Shown here: positions 18,384 to 27,250 of the stretch, in pieces
How positions within the stretch are numbered: position 1 is the first letter of the stretch
Layout of the letters: each line of letters starts with the position of its first letter
Origin: Campylobacter sp. RM16187
Lineage (GTDB): Bacteria; Campylobacterota; Campylobacteria; Campylobacterales; Campylobacteraceae
Assembly (NCBI RefSeq): GCF_025319965.1
Contig: NZ_CP012549.1
Span: forward strand, 1,116,001 to 1,180,000
Length of the DNA stretch: 64,000 bases
Reading direction: 5' to 3'
Made by a program: the position numbers and the translations under genes
Notes under the pieces: generated by a model
Database searches by the model: none
The model's input: only the letters and a program-made list of their open reading frames with translations
What the model was told of the DNA's origin: nothing

Positions 18384-19182
18384 GGGTTTTGTGTCTTCCT
18401 TTTGTGATTTTTCCAAAAATATTTATTTTTACGCGAGCTTTTTTGGCTTCGTTTTTGATCCTGTGCAGATTTTTTTTGCTAAACGTAAAAAGCACTTCGT
18501 ACTCTTCGCCGCTTAGCATTTGATTTTTAGGGATTTGCTTGATAAATTTTACCGCACAACCGCTTGACTTGCAAAGCTTAATCAAATCCGCACCAAGCCC
18601 GTCACTAATATCCATAGCGGAATTTATAAACCTGCTAGCCGAATAAAAGAATTTATCCCTTAAAATCGGTCTTTTAAAGCGAGAATTTCTACTTACCGCT
18701 CCGCCGTTCATCAAGGCCTTTAGTCCCTTTAAGCTTCCTCCAAGCCTTCCCGTAAATGCTATAAAATCGCCTTTTTTGGCACCATTTCTAAAGATAGGCT
18801 TATCGTAAATTCTTGAAACAACGGTTACGCTTATAAAGATCTTATCGCTACTTATCGTATCGCCGCCTATTATCGTTAATCCAAACTCATCGCACGCCTT
18901 TTGGATACCTGATTTAAGCAAAGAAATTTCAGCGGGCTTTATCTCCTTAGGAAGTCCAATCCCCAAAAGCGCGTATTTAGGAACCGCATTCATAACGATA
19001 GCGTCTGAGATATTTACGATCATCGCCTTGCAAGAAACCTCATCAAGGCTAAGCCAAGATCTCTTAAAGTGCGTATTTTCGTAAAACAGATCCTTGCTAT
19101 AGACCCATTTTCCCGCAACCGCACCGTCATCACCTATAAATGAGTTGCTAAATTTATTGATTATCAGCTGTTCTTTATCCAT
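18361..19182 (-). CDS. thiL: Thiamine-monophosphate kinase
   Basis: ThiL phosphorylates thiamine monophosphate to the active diphosphate. The 273-residue protein has the N-terminal [20 protein letters not shown] block with metal-binding aspartates. It continues with [20 protein letters not shown], the GGDTISSDK motif, and [11 protein letters not shown] around residue 190. It is shorter than the E. coli enzyme (about 325) but matches Campylobacter homologues. It is followed by truD with an overlap and is divergent from the 19270 gene. Confidence 0.9.
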   Translation of the reverse strand: MDKEQLIINKFSNSFIGDDGAVAGKWVYSKDLFYENTHFKRSWLSLDEVSCKAMIVNISDAIVMNAVPKYALLGIGLPKEIKPAEISLLKSGIQKACDEFGLTIIGGDTISSDKIFISVTVVSRIYDKPIFRNGAKKGDFIAFTGRLGGSLKGLKALMNGGAVSRNSRFKRPILRDKFFYSASRFINSAMDISDGLGADLIKLCKSSGCAVKFIKQIPKNQMLSGEEYEVLFTFSKKNLHRIKNEAKKARVKINIFGKITKGRHKTHARQHHF

Positions 19183-19269
19183 ACCACATTTTATAAAATT
19201 TGACGTTAAAAACTACTTCAAACGTTAGTTAAGCTAAAATTTTATAAACTACTCTTAAAAGGACGGCAG

Positions 19270-20310
19270 ATGCTTGAAGTGAGAATTTTTAGATTTAACG
19301 CCAAAAACGATGTGTTAAGATACTACAAACCATATTTTTTTGAAAACTACAACTTTAAAAACTTACAAGATTTACTAGAGGATATTAAAAAAAACGATCC
19401 GTATTTTGATTTTGAAGGGGTTAAATTTGTAAAGATAAACGGCGTGGTAGTTAGCCTAGATACTAGCTTTGATCTAATCTTAAACCGTTTTAAGAGCACT
19501 CTTATCATAGAGCCTTTAAGCACAAAAAGAGCGGTAAAAGATCTCATCATAAACGACGATGACTTTATGGGGAAAATCAAGCTGTTTAGTAAATTTTATA
19601 CAAAAGAGGATGCTAAATTTTACGAGAGTCTAAAGCCATATTTTTATGCAGGATTTATGAGTGAATTTGAGCCAAATTTCATCGGCTCAAGCACGATAAT
19701 ATTTGCTAAATTTCTATGCGAAAAATATCCTGATAAAAAAGATAAAATTTTAGCCGTCGTAAGCGATAGGAAATTTGGCGTATGGATAGCGGGAGATTTA
19801 AAAGAGTGGATATCTTGGAGTGATGAAATTTACAAAGGGGCTTTAGAATTCATAAAATCAAATTTAAAAGAGCCCGAAAGAAAACTGCCTGCTCTGAGCG
19901 CTGAAATGAAAATAGAAAAACTAAATTTCAAACATGATTTTAAGGATTTTATAATCGCAAGCTACGGTGAAATTTCGGACGATATAAGAAGTCTAAAGGC
20001 GAAATTCATCAGCACCGATAGCCAAAAATTGCCTTGTGGATTTGAGTTGATCGGACTAAATGACGAACTTGCTTTTAAACTTGCCGGCAAAATTTTATTT
20101 GACGCGTTTGATAGCGGGGCTGATTTTTTACTGGTTGATAACGAGCAAACCTTTTATATGTTTGATACGCTTTCAAACAAACTGCAAAAATCAATCGGCA
20201 GAAGCTTAGAAAAATTTTATATCCTACGCACAGCCGAGCTTGTAAGCCTAGCAAACGGCGAAATTCCAACAAGCATAAAAAATCATAAGCTAAAAGTGAG
20301 ATTAGTATAA
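19270..20310 (+). CDS. Conserved epsilonproteobacterial protein of unknown function
   Basis: This 346-residue cytoplasmic protein has no signal peptide or membrane helix. It opens with MLEVRIFRFNAKNDVLRYYK and a beta-rich region of about 80 residues whose pattern (two-stranded start, then FVKINGVVVS) vaguely recalls the 2Fe-2S domain of succinate dehydrogenase-type proteins. It lacks the cluster cysteines. The C-terminal part (FDSGADFLLVDNEQTFYMFD) may contain a thioredoxin- or Rossmann-like half. A gene stands in the same place, divergent from thiL, in C. jejuni as I recall. Function unknown. ATG 19270 follows AAGGAC. Confidence 0.65.
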   Translation: MLEVRIFRFNAKNDVLRYYKPYFFENYNFKNLQDLLEDIKKNDPYFDFEGVKFVKINGVVVSLDTSFDLILNRFKSTLIIEPLSTKRAVKDLIINDDDFMGKIKLFSKFYTKEDAKFYESLKPYFYAGFMSEFEPNFIGSSTIIFAKFLCEKYPDKKDKILAVVSDRKFGVWIAGDLKEWISWSDEIYKGALEFIKSNLKEPERKLPALSAEMKIEKLNFKHDFKDFIIASYGEISDDIRSLKAKFISTDSQKLPCGFELIGLNDELAFKLAGKILFDAFDSGADFLLVDNEQTFYMFDTLSNKLQKSIGRSLEKFYILRTAELVSLANGEIPTSIKNHKLKVRLV

Positions 20311-20403
20311 ATTTAAAATCATAGTTTTATACAAGTCGCTTTTCGTAACATTATCACTGACAAATTCCAAGCATGTTAGTATCATAAACAAAAAGGATTA
20401 GCG

Positions 20404-21345
20404 ATGAATAGACGAAATTTCTTCAAATTTAGCGCTGTTTCTGCGATTGGAGCGACTGTCGCCGAGGCTAAAGCCTTGAGTGATAAACAAATAGCCAGCA
20501 TAATTGATATAGATCTTTGCGACAGTTGCGCGCATGAGACTATGCCGCTATGTGTAAAGGCATGCAAGATCAAAAACGAGCCTATATTTCCCGTTCCAAA
20601 AGAGCCGATCATGGACTACTGGCCTCAAACTAAGCATGAGGACTACTCAAAACAAAAGAATAATATCTCAAGGCTTACTCCATATAACTTCACATATATA
20701 GAAAAGCTTGAAGTAGACGGCAAAACGCTTCATATCCCTAGACGCTGTATGCACTGCGATCATCCTCCCTGTCAAAAAATATGCCCTTTTGGCGTTATAA
20801 GTAAGAGTAAAGAGGGTGCAGTGGATATAGACAAAGAATTTTGCGTAGGCGGTGCAAAGTGTAGAGATGCTTGTCCGTGGGGAGTACCTCAAAGGCAAGC
20901 GGGAGTGGGAATATATTTAAAAGTTATGCCAAAATTAGCAGGCGGTGGAGTTATGTTTAAGTGCGATATGTGCAAGGATCTGCTAGAACAGAACAAAAAA
21001 CCGTCATGTGAGGTCGCCTGTCCTAAAAGCGCTATAAAATTTGGAAAACGAGATGAAATTTTCGCCATTGCAAACGAGATGAAAAAAACTCGCTTTATAT
21101 ACGGCATGGACGAAAATGGTGGCACATCAACCATCTATGTAAGCTCTATTGATTTTAATAAAATTGATAGTGCGATATCCAAAAAATATGAGAACAAGCC
21201 AAAAATGGGAATAATGGATATGAAAAATCATCCAAATCCTATGGAAAAATCGCAATTTCTAGCAGCTGCGACTCTAGTAACTCCTCTTGCCGCGATAGGT
21301 GCTGCAAGTATAGCTGTCATTAAGAGTATAAAGGATAAAAAATGA
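20404..21345 (+). CDS. Tat-exported, membrane-anchored Fe-S protein (FdhB-like)
   Basis: The 313-residue protein resembles the electron-transfer subunit of formate dehydrogenase-N and related molybdoenzymes. It has a twin-arginine signal (RRNFFKFSAVS). Four cluster motifs follow: C39/C42/C50/C54, C115/C118/C123/C127, C147/C153/C157 and C187/C190/C202/C206. A C-terminal membrane helix (about 283-306) completes it. The third motif has Gly150 where a fourth cysteine is expected. It overlaps the cytochrome b gene by four bases. No molybdopterin catalytic subunit is encoded nearby, so the redox partner is unknown. The call is secure as to fold, not as to enzyme. Confidence 0.8.
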   Translation: MNRRNFFKFSAVSAIGATVAEAKALSDKQIASIIDIDLCDSCAHETMPLCVKACKIKNEPIFPVPKEPIMDYWPQTKHEDYSKQKNNISRLTPYNFTYIEKLEVDGKTLHIPRRCMHCDHPPCQKICPFGVISKSKEGAVDIDKEFCVGGAKCRDACPWGVPQRQAGVGIYLKVMPKLAGGGVMFKCDMCKDLLEQNKKPSCEVACPKSAIKFGKRDEIFAIANEMKKTRFIYGMDENGGTSTIYVSSIDFNKIDSAISKKYENKPKMGIMDMKNHPNPMEKSQFLAAATLVTPLAAIGAASIAVIKSIKDKK

Positions 21346-22019
21346 TATCAAATACTAATGAAACAAAACAGAAAATAAAAAGACAAAGCCTGCAAAACCG
21401 CGTTATCCATTGGGGCATAGCTATAAGTATATTTGGACTGATAGTGACTGGAATTTTACAAATGCCGGTAGCAAAAAGATACAACATAACCAAAATTTTT
21501 GAGTGGAGCGGGGAGTATTATTTCACACTAAGCCTACACTATATATTCTCAATGGCGCTTATATTTTTTGCTTTTTATCACGTTATATATCATGCGATGA
21601 AGCGCGAATTTGATATATTTCCGAGAAGAGGAGATATCAAAAACAGCTTTCTTGTGATTAAAGCGATGATTATGGGTTCAGATGAGCCTGCAAGCGATAA
21701 GTATCTACCTGAACAGCGCATAGCATATCTTGGCGGAGTGCTTATAATAGCGCTTTTAATAGTTACAGGTATGATAAAATCGTATAAAAATATACTTGGA
21801 TTTGATATCTCAAACGATCTTTACCTATGGGCAGCACTGCTTCACAATTTAGGGCTAATTTTAATAATTTTATTTATAATAGCTCATCTATTGGCTTTCG
21901 TTCCAAAAGCCAATCGCCCGCTTTTAAGCGGTATGTTTAGCGGTAAAATTGATGCAAAATACGCCAAACACAGACATAGCTTGTGGAAAGACATCAAAGA
22001 CGAGTCTAATTTTTCTTAG
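21342..22019 (+). CDS. Di-haem cytochrome b subunit (FdhC-like)
   Basis: This 225-residue integral membrane protein has four helices. Histidines fit b-haem ligation: RVIHWGIAISIFG (helix 1), LHYIFSMALIFFAFYHVIYH (helix 2) and LHNLGLILIILFIIAHLLAF (helix 4). This is the pattern of formate dehydrogenase gamma subunits. It would pass electrons between the quinone pool and the Fe-S protein encoded just upstream. The pair lacks a linked catalytic subunit. The stop overlaps the convergent nuclease-like gene by four bases. Confidence 0.82.
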   Translation: MISNTNETKQKIKRQSLQNRVIHWGIAISIFGLIVTGILQMPVAKRYNITKIFEWSGEYYFTLSLHYIFSMALIFFAFYHVIYHAMKREFDIFPRRGDIKNSFLVIKAMIMGSDEPASDKYLPEQRIAYLGGVLIIALLIVTGMIKSYKNILGFDISNDLYLWAALLHNLGLILIILFIIAHLLAFVPKANRPLLSGMFSGKIDAKYAKHRHSLWKDIKDESNFS

Positions 22020-22471
22020 ACACTCGACTTTTGTTTTGCCAAATTCGCATACCTAATGCCAAATTTAGCAAATTCCTTTGCAAAAAATTGATTCAAATCC
22101 CTTAGGCTATCGTCATTCATTTCAATTAGCTTAAGGCGGTTTTTCTTGTAAATTTTAATCTTCTTTTTCTTGCGCTTAAGATAAGCGGGCGTTTCAAGCC
22201 CCCAAAATTCGATATAAACATCATAATCAACCAGATAAAAATCGCTAATCACTCGCTGATTTGTATTGGCCTTTTTCTCGTAGATAAATTTCACTCCACG
22301 ATAAAAGAGCCAGTTTGCTATTATAAGCTCCGCCCTACTCTTTACCATGTCGCCACTATCGCTTTTATAGCGAGTTTGCTTGATCTTTGTTTTTCGCGAA
22401 AGCCTTATTAAAAGAGCTATCAGGATTAAAACAAGTATTAAGATAACGATAGTTTTTAAGTCTATTTGCAA
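22016..22471 (-). CDS. Membrane-anchored PD-(D/E)XK nuclease-like protein
   Basis: This 151-residue protein has one N-terminal membrane helix (residues 6-23) followed by a basic cytoplasmic domain. The domain reads SRAELIIANWLFYRGVKFIY, then ISDFYLVDYDVYIEFWG. Glu48, Asp77 and Glu88 line up with the metal-binding residues of the PD-(D/E)XK fold as it occurs in the C-terminal domains of some UvrD-like helicases. A lysine-rich patch (KRKKKKIKIYKK) follows. No catalytic lysine is clear after Glu88 (EFW). Function is unknown. Fold assignment is by eye, and a non-catalytic nucleic acid-binding role is possible. Confidence 0.55.
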   Translation of the reverse strand: MQIDLKTIVILILVLILIALLIRLSRKTKIKQTRYKSDSGDMVKSRAELIIANWLFYRGVKFIYEKKANTNQRVISDFYLVDYDVYIEFWGLETPAYLKRKKKKIKIYKKNRLKLIEMNDDSLRDLNQFFAKEFAKFGIRYANLAKQKSSV

Positions 22472-22499
22472 AAGATCTCTTTAAATTTAAACACCGAAT

Positions 22500-23195
22500 T
22501 TAAGCTCCAAGATATTTGCGCCTGATCTCATCGTTGCCTACCATATCTTTTGCAACGCCTTGCATAGCGATCTTGCCGTTTTCAAGCACATATGCGTAGT
22601 CGCTTATCTTAAGTGCTGCAAAGGCGTTTTGCTCGACTAAAAGTATAGTTATGCCCTCCTCTTTTAGCCTAACTATAGTATTAAAGACCTCTCCTACTAT
22701 CTTTGGAGCAAGTCCAAGGCTAGGTTCATCAAGCATAAGTAGCTTAGGCTCGCTCATTAGCGCACGTGAGATGGCCAGCATCTGCGCCTCTCCACCGCTT
22801 AAAGTGCCTGCAAGTTGCTGCTTTTTATCAGCCAGACGAGGAAATAGTCTATACATTTGAGAGCGTAAGTGCTCGTAGTTTTCGTCGTTATTAAAAGCGC
22901 CCATACGCAAATTTTCATCAACCGTCAAATTTATAAACACCCTCCTGCCCTCAGGAACCAGCGCTATGCCGTGCCTAACAAGAGTATGAGTCTTGTGCCT
23001 TCTTGTATCATAACCCAAGAAATTTATCTCGCCTGTCTTTTTAACGCTGTTTAAAAGCGCGTTTAAGGTAGAGGTTTTACCCGCACCGTTTGAGCCGATA
23101 AGAGAGACGATATCGCCCGTTTTAACCTCAAAATCTATCCCCTTAACAGCTTCTATAAGTCCGTAATAAACGTGCAAATCTTTAACGCTAATCAT
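22500..23195 (-). CDS. livF: Branched-chain amino acid ABC transporter ATPase LivF
   Basis: LivF is one of the two ATPases that power uptake of Leu, Ile and Val. The 231-residue protein shows Walker A GSNGAGKT, the LivF-type signature LSGGEAQMLAISRALM, Walker B LLMLDEPSLGLAP and the switch histidine region replaced by LLVEQNAFAALK, as is normal for LivF. It is the last gene of livJ-livH-livM-livG-livF, with a four-base overlap to livG. Confidence 0.94.
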   Translation of the reverse strand: MISVKDLHVYYGLIEAVKGIDFEVKTGDIVSLIGSNGAGKTSTLNALLNSVKKTGEINFLGYDTRRHKTHTLVRHGIALVPEGRRVFINLTVDENLRMGAFNNDENYEHLRSQMYRLFPRLADKKQQLAGTLSGGEAQMLAISRALMSEPKLLMLDEPSLGLAPKIVGEVFNTIVRLKEEGITILLVEQNAFAALKISDYAYVLENGKIAMQGVAKDMVGNDEIRRKYLGA

Positions 23196-23956
23196 TGAAT
23201 AAAATCTCCCAAATAAGCAGATACGACCTTTTCGTTACGCACGGCATCGCTTGGCTTACCCTCAAAAATTACCTTACCGTAATCAAGCACCAAAACGCGC
23301 TCGCAAAGGCGATTTACAAATTTCATATCATGCTCTATAAGCAAAATGCTAAGTTTGTATTTTTCCCTAAGCATAAAGATAAGCTCGGCAAGATCTTCGG
23401 TCTCTATAGGATTCATACCCGCTGCAGGCTCATCCAGAAGCAAGAGCTTGGGATTTGTCGCCATAGCTCTAGCTATCTCGACTTTCCTTTGAACCCCGTA
23501 ACTTAAACTTGTAGCAGGCTCGTTAGCATAAACGCTTAAATTTAGCTCATTAAGTATATCCATGGCTTTTTCGCGTGCAATTCGCTCCTCTTTATGAAAG
23601 CGTCCCATGTGCAAAATACTCTCGATAAAGCTATATTTTATATGTCCGTCAAGTCCGATTAAGACGTTTTCAAGCACGCTCATAGAGCTAAAAAGGCGAA
23701 TATTTTGAAATGTCCTTGCTATGCCGTGCCTAACGATAACGTTTGGCTTTTTGCCGTTTAGCGTAACGCCGTTAAATTTAACCTCTCCGCCGCTTGGTTC
23801 GTAATTGCCCGTGATGATGTTAAATATAGTCGTTTTACCCGCACCGTTTGGACCTATAAGACCAAAAATTTCACTTTCCTTTACTTGAAAGCTTGTGTCG
23901 TTTATAGCAGTTACTCCGCCAAATTTCTTGCTGATATTTTTTAGCTCTAAAATCAT
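23192..23956 (-). CDS. livG: Branched-chain amino acid ABC transporter ATPase LivG
   Basis: LivG is the partner ATPase of LivF. The 254-residue protein has Walker A GPNGAGKTT, the LivG-specific GIARTFQNIRLF, signature LSYGVQRKVEIARAM and Walker B LLLDEPAAGMNPIE with IEHDMKFV. It overlaps livM and livF by four bases each, as expected for a coupled operon. Confidence 0.95.
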   Translation of the reverse strand: MILELKNISKKFGGVTAINDTSFQVKESEIFGLIGPNGAGKTTIFNIITGNYEPSGGEVKFNGVTLNGKKPNVIVRHGIARTFQNIRLFSSMSVLENVLIGLDGHIKYSFIESILHMGRFHKEERIAREKAMDILNELNLSVYANEPATSLSYGVQRKVEIARAMATNPKLLLLDEPAAGMNPIETEDLAELIFMLREKYKLSILLIEHDMKFVNRLCERVLVLDYGKVIFEGKPSDAVRNEKVVSAYLGDFIQ

Positions 23957-24984
23957 CGCTTAAGCCTTTTGATAGCCGATCTAGCTACATCCGTTAGCTC
24001 TCTTTTGCCAAAAATTCCCTCTCTTGCAAACAGCATAACAAGTATAAGTATGACCGAAAACACAATCATTCTAAGACCTGGCATCGCATCAAATGTATGA
24101 CCAAACATGCTTATCGGCTCATCTAAAAATCTAAGCCACTCTCCGCCTCCTATCACCAAGATAGTGCCTAAAATAGCTCCAGTCATAGAGCCAAGTCCGC
24201 CAAGAACGATGATAATGAGCAGCTGGAAAGTTAGATAAAAATCAAACTCATTCGGAACAATAGAAGCAAATGAGCACGCCCAAAGCCCTCCGCCGACACC
24301 TTCTAAAAAGGCCGAGGTGCTAAAAGCTGTGGTCTTAACGGCAAATGTATTTACACCCATAGCAAGTGCCGCATCCTCGTCATCTCTTACGGCTTTCATC
24401 GCGCGACCGAATTTTGAATAAACTATATTTAGCACCATAATAACGCTAATAATAGCAATCCCGCCCGTATAATAAAGCGTAGCGTGCTGAGGTATGGAGC
24501 TAAGTCCAAGTGATCCGTTCGTGATGGACGGATAGTTGATGGCTAAAATTTTAATAATAAAACCAAAGCCAAGCGTAACAATAGCTAGATAATCACCCCT
24601 TACGCGAAATACCGGAAAGGAAAGAACCAAAGCAAGTATAGTAGCACAAACTCCTGCGGCAAGAAGAGCTAGCAAGAAATTTGAAGAGTGAAGCCAAAGC
24701 ACAAATGCTGCAGGACTTTCAAGATCAAACTGATAGTTTTTAGCGTCCGCATCAAGAAGTATAAGAGCCGCCACATAAGCTCCAACAGCCACAAAGCCAT
24801 TTGGCTCAAGCGAAAACTGCCCCGTAACGCCGTTTATAAGGTTATAGCTAACAGCTAATATAATAAAAATGGCGATATTGTTTAAAACCCTCAAAGAGTA
24901 ATCATCAAAAATGTAGTGAGAGGCAACCAAAAATCCTACAGCCAAAGCAAAAAATATGATATGCGTAATCTTTGGAACTCTCAT
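23953..24984 (-). CDS. livM: Branched-chain amino acid ABC transporter permease LivM
   Basis: LivM forms the membrane channel together with LivH. The 343-residue protein has about ten hydrophobic segments. Family motifs visible are NLINGVTGQFSLEPNGFVAV, FRVRGDYLAIVTLGFGFI and GRAMKAVRDDEDAALAMGVN, the last being the ATPase-contacting EAA-like loop. GGLGSMTGAILGTILVI completes the set. It abuts livH with no gap. Confidence 0.95.
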   Translation of the reverse strand: MRVPKITHIIFFALAVGFLVASHYIFDDYSLRVLNNIAIFIILAVSYNLINGVTGQFSLEPNGFVAVGAYVAALILLDADAKNYQFDLESPAAFVLWLHSSNFLLALLAAGVCATILALVLSFPVFRVRGDYLAIVTLGFGFIIKILAINYPSITNGSLGLSSIPQHATLYYTGGIAIISVIMVLNIVYSKFGRAMKAVRDDEDAALAMGVNTFAVKTTAFSTSAFLEGVGGGLWACSFASIVPNEFDFYLTFQLLIIIVLGGLGSMTGAILGTILVIGGGEWLRFLDEPISMFGHTFDAMPGLRMIVFSVILILVMLFAREGIFGKRELTDVARSAIKRLKR

Positions 24985-25881
24985 CTAAAACCTACTTTTC
25001 TCAAAGTTATAGCCTAAAATTCCGGTAGGCTTAAATATAAGAATAAGAATTAAAAATATAAAAGCAAAAGCATCTTTAAAGCCTGAAAATTCAGGACTTA
25101 AAGATACCACAACAACTTCGGTAAATCCGATAATAAATCCGCCAAGCACAGCTCCGCCGACAGAGCCTATACCGCCAAGAACGGCTGCGGCAAAGGCTTT
25201 AAGCCCTATCAAAACTCCCATCATAGGCTCGATAGAAGGATAGTTTAGCGACCAAAACACGCCGCCGATAGCTGCAAGCATGGATCCAAGCGCGAAGACT
25301 ATCGCGATGATCAAATTTGCATCTATCCCCATCAAATTTACGGTATGTATATCAAATGCAAGCGCTCTTATCGCCATGCCGTATTTCGTGCGGTAGAGTA
25401 TAAAAAGCGTGATAGCAAGCAAAATAAGAGTGATGATAGGCACCAGTACCGCACTCATCGCAACCGTAACATCGCCAAAGGTTAAGACCTTCTGCAAGTA
25501 TTCAGGCACGATAAAGGCTTTAGGCTCACTACCGAAAATCACGTTAAAGAGATTTTCAAGCAAAAAGCTAATGCCGATAGCAGTGATAAGTAGCGAAATT
25601 CTAGGCGCTTTACGAAGCGGCTTATAAGCGATGGTATCTGTAATGATACCAAGTGCCGCACATATCGTCACGGCAAATACAACCGCCGCTATAAATGGCA
25701 AATTTAGTGAAACCATGCCAAAAAAGCAGACATAAGCTCCAACCATCATGATATCGCCGTGAGCGAAATTTATAAGCCTCAAAACGCCATAAACCATAGT
25801 GTAGCCTATGGCAATAAGCGCATACATACTGCCAAGGCTAAACCCGTTCACCATATTTTGTAAAAATAGTGAAAAATCCAT
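24985..25881 (-). CDS. livH: Branched-chain amino acid ABC transporter permease LivH
   Basis: LivH is the second permease subunit. The roughly 298-residue protein has eight or so helices with the conserved MYALIAIGYTMVYGVLRLIN (start), NFAHGDIMMVGAY and GLKAFAAAVLGGIGSVGGAV. Three start codons stand in tandem (GTG 25887, ATG 25884, ATG 25881). The GGAG site favours 25881 or 25884. It follows livJ after a short gap and precedes livM directly. Confidence 0.94.
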   Translation of the reverse strand: MDFSLFLQNMVNGFSLGSMYALIAIGYTMVYGVLRLINFAHGDIMMVGAYVCFFGMVSLNLPFIAAVVFAVTICAALGIITDTIAYKPLRKAPRISLLITAIGISFLLENLFNVIFGSEPKAFIVPEYLQKVLTFGDVTVAMSAVLVPIITLILLAITLFILYRTKYGMAIRALAFDIHTVNLMGIDANLIIAIVFALGSMLAAIGGVFWSLNYPSIEPMMGVLIGLKAFAAAVLGGIGSVGGAVLGGFIIGFTEVVVVSLSPEFSGFKDAFAFIFLILILIFKPTGILGYNFEKSRF

Positions 25882-25909
25882 CATCACTCCGAAGTTCGTT
25901 GTCTAAATT

Positions 25910-27028
25910 TCAAGGATTAACGTTTGCTTTAAATGTCGGTTTGCCGCCAACTATCTCTTTCATAACGACAGAGCGGATCGCGTTACCCTTCTCGTCTATG
26001 CTGATAACTCCTGAAACGCCTGAAAACTCTTTTGTCTTGTGAATTTGATCGTTTATACAAACACTGTCACTTGGATCTGCACACTTGTCCATAGCCTCAA
26101 CCATCACAAAATACGCATCCGCTCCAAGAGCCGTAAAGCCCGCTATATCCCTTGTACCCTTTTCCTTCTCGTACTCGTCTAAAAATTTCTTAGAAAGCTC
26201 TGTAGGAGGATTTGAAGCGTCAAACGAATCGCTAAAGATAAATCCATTTACCGCATCTCCGCCAAGTTCTATAAATGTAGGATTTGCCACGCCGTCAGAT
26301 CCGACCATAGGTTTGTTTAAATTTATCTGCTTAGCTTGGCGAGCTAGAAGCGATGCTTCAGGATGATATGTAGGCACATATACGAAGTCGGGATTTTTGC
26401 TCTTTATCTGCGATACTATGGCTTTAAAATCCTTATCGCCTGAGCTTATTTTAAGCTTTGATAAAACCTTGCCGCCGTTTTTTACAAATTCGCTTTCAAA
26501 GGTCTTAGCAAGCCCAAGAGAGTAAACCTGAGCTTGATCCACTACGATAACAGCAGTTTTGTATCCAAGCTCTTTTGCCGTAAATTCGGCCGCAGCCTTG
26601 CCTTGAAACGAATCCATAAAGCAAACTCTGCTACCAAATTTCACATTATCAAGAAGTTTATCTGATGTAGCAGCAGGTGCGATGACAGGAATTTTGCTTT
26701 TATCTGCGATAGCCATTACCTGCATGGTGTTTGCGGTAATAAGCTCGCCGATGATACCTACGGCTTTATTTTGCGAGATAGCCCTTGTTGTGGCGTTTGA
26801 AGTCTCAACCTTTTCGCCTCTGGTATCAAGCAAAACAACCTTGATCGTATCACCGTTTTTTAGAGTAGGGCGCATTTTATTTGCCAAAGTTACACCCTCG
26901 TAAGCTGTCTGTCCATACGCAGCAACAGGTCCTGTTACAGGCATAACGGCTGCTATGGTTATCTCTTTTGCAAAACCAAATGAGCTGATAGCCGCTAAAG
27001 ATAGCGCTAAAGTCGTGATCTTTTTCAT
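25910..27028 (-). CDS. livJ: Branched-chain amino acid-binding periplasmic protein
   Basis: LivJ/LivK-type proteins capture Leu, Ile or Val in the periplasm for the LivHMGF importer. The 372-residue precursor has a signal peptide of about 20 residues (LSLAAISSFGFA). The type I periplasmic fold follows (EITIAAVMPVTGPVAAYGQT, IGELITANTMQVMAIADKSK, RGEKVE). Cys144 and the pair Cys329/Cys336 are visible. It is first in its operon, with a TATAAT box about 30 bases upstream. Substrate within the branched-chain group cannot be told from sequence. Confidence 0.92.
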   Translation of the reverse strand: MKKITTLALSLAAISSFGFAKEITIAAVMPVTGPVAAYGQTAYEGVTLANKMRPTLKNGDTIKVVLLDTRGEKVETSNATTRAISQNKAVGIIGELITANTMQVMAIADKSKIPVIAPAATSDKLLDNVKFGSRVCFMDSFQGKAAAEFTAKELGYKTAVIVVDQAQVYSLGLAKTFESEFVKNGGKVLSKLKISSGDKDFKAIVSQIKSKNPDFVYVPTYHPEASLLARQAKQINLNKPMVGSDGVANPTFIELGGDAVNGFIFSDSFDASNPPTELSKKFLDEYEKEKGTRDIAGFTALGADAYFVMVEAMDKCADPSDSVCINDQIHKTKEFSGVSGVISIDEKGNAIRSVVMKEIVGGKPTFKANVNP

Positions 27029-27056
27029 TTATACTCCTTAATAATTTATGTGTTAC

Positions 27057-27062
27057 ATTATA
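27057..27062 (-). promoter_or_regulatory. -10 box of the liv operon
   Basis: TATAAT on the minus strand lies 28 bases before the livJ ATG, with a good AAGGAG site between them. No -35 is visible at the usual distance. Confidence 0.5.
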
Positions 27063-27138
27063 TTACATTTCTAAGAGTAAATGGGTATTTTTGGATTAAT
27101 TAGTATGATTTTAAATGTTGATTAGTTTAGAATTTACT

Positions 27139-27182
27139 CACTATATACAAAAATGATAACTTTTAGTAACATTTTTATAGTG
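27139..27182. repeat. Interrupted inverted repeat upstream of livJ
   Basis: CACTAT and AAAAATG, separated by four bases, are mirrored after 14 bases by CATTTTT and ATAGTG. Its place 80-120 bases upstream of the liv -10 box would suit an operator, but in such AT-rich DNA chance is possible. Confidence 0.35.
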
Positions 27183-27208
27183 TATGTAAAATTTGAATAT
27201 AAAATTTG

Positions 27209-27241
27209 CTTAAACCAGCCTTGATTTAAGACCGGTTTAAG
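27209..27241 (-). terminator. Possible terminator after the UbiD-like gene
   Basis: Arms CTTAAACC (27209-27216) and GGTTTAAG (27234-27241) form an 8-base stem ten bases beyond the stop. The downstream minus strand (CAAATTTTATATT) has only a weak T-run, so termination may be partial. Confidence 0.4.
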
Positions 27242-27250
27242 TGATACGGA

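Noticed and set aside
18384-18416. Upstream TTG start for truD
   Set aside because: The added residues lie inside thiL and are not family-like. ATG 18383 fits known TruD N-termini better.
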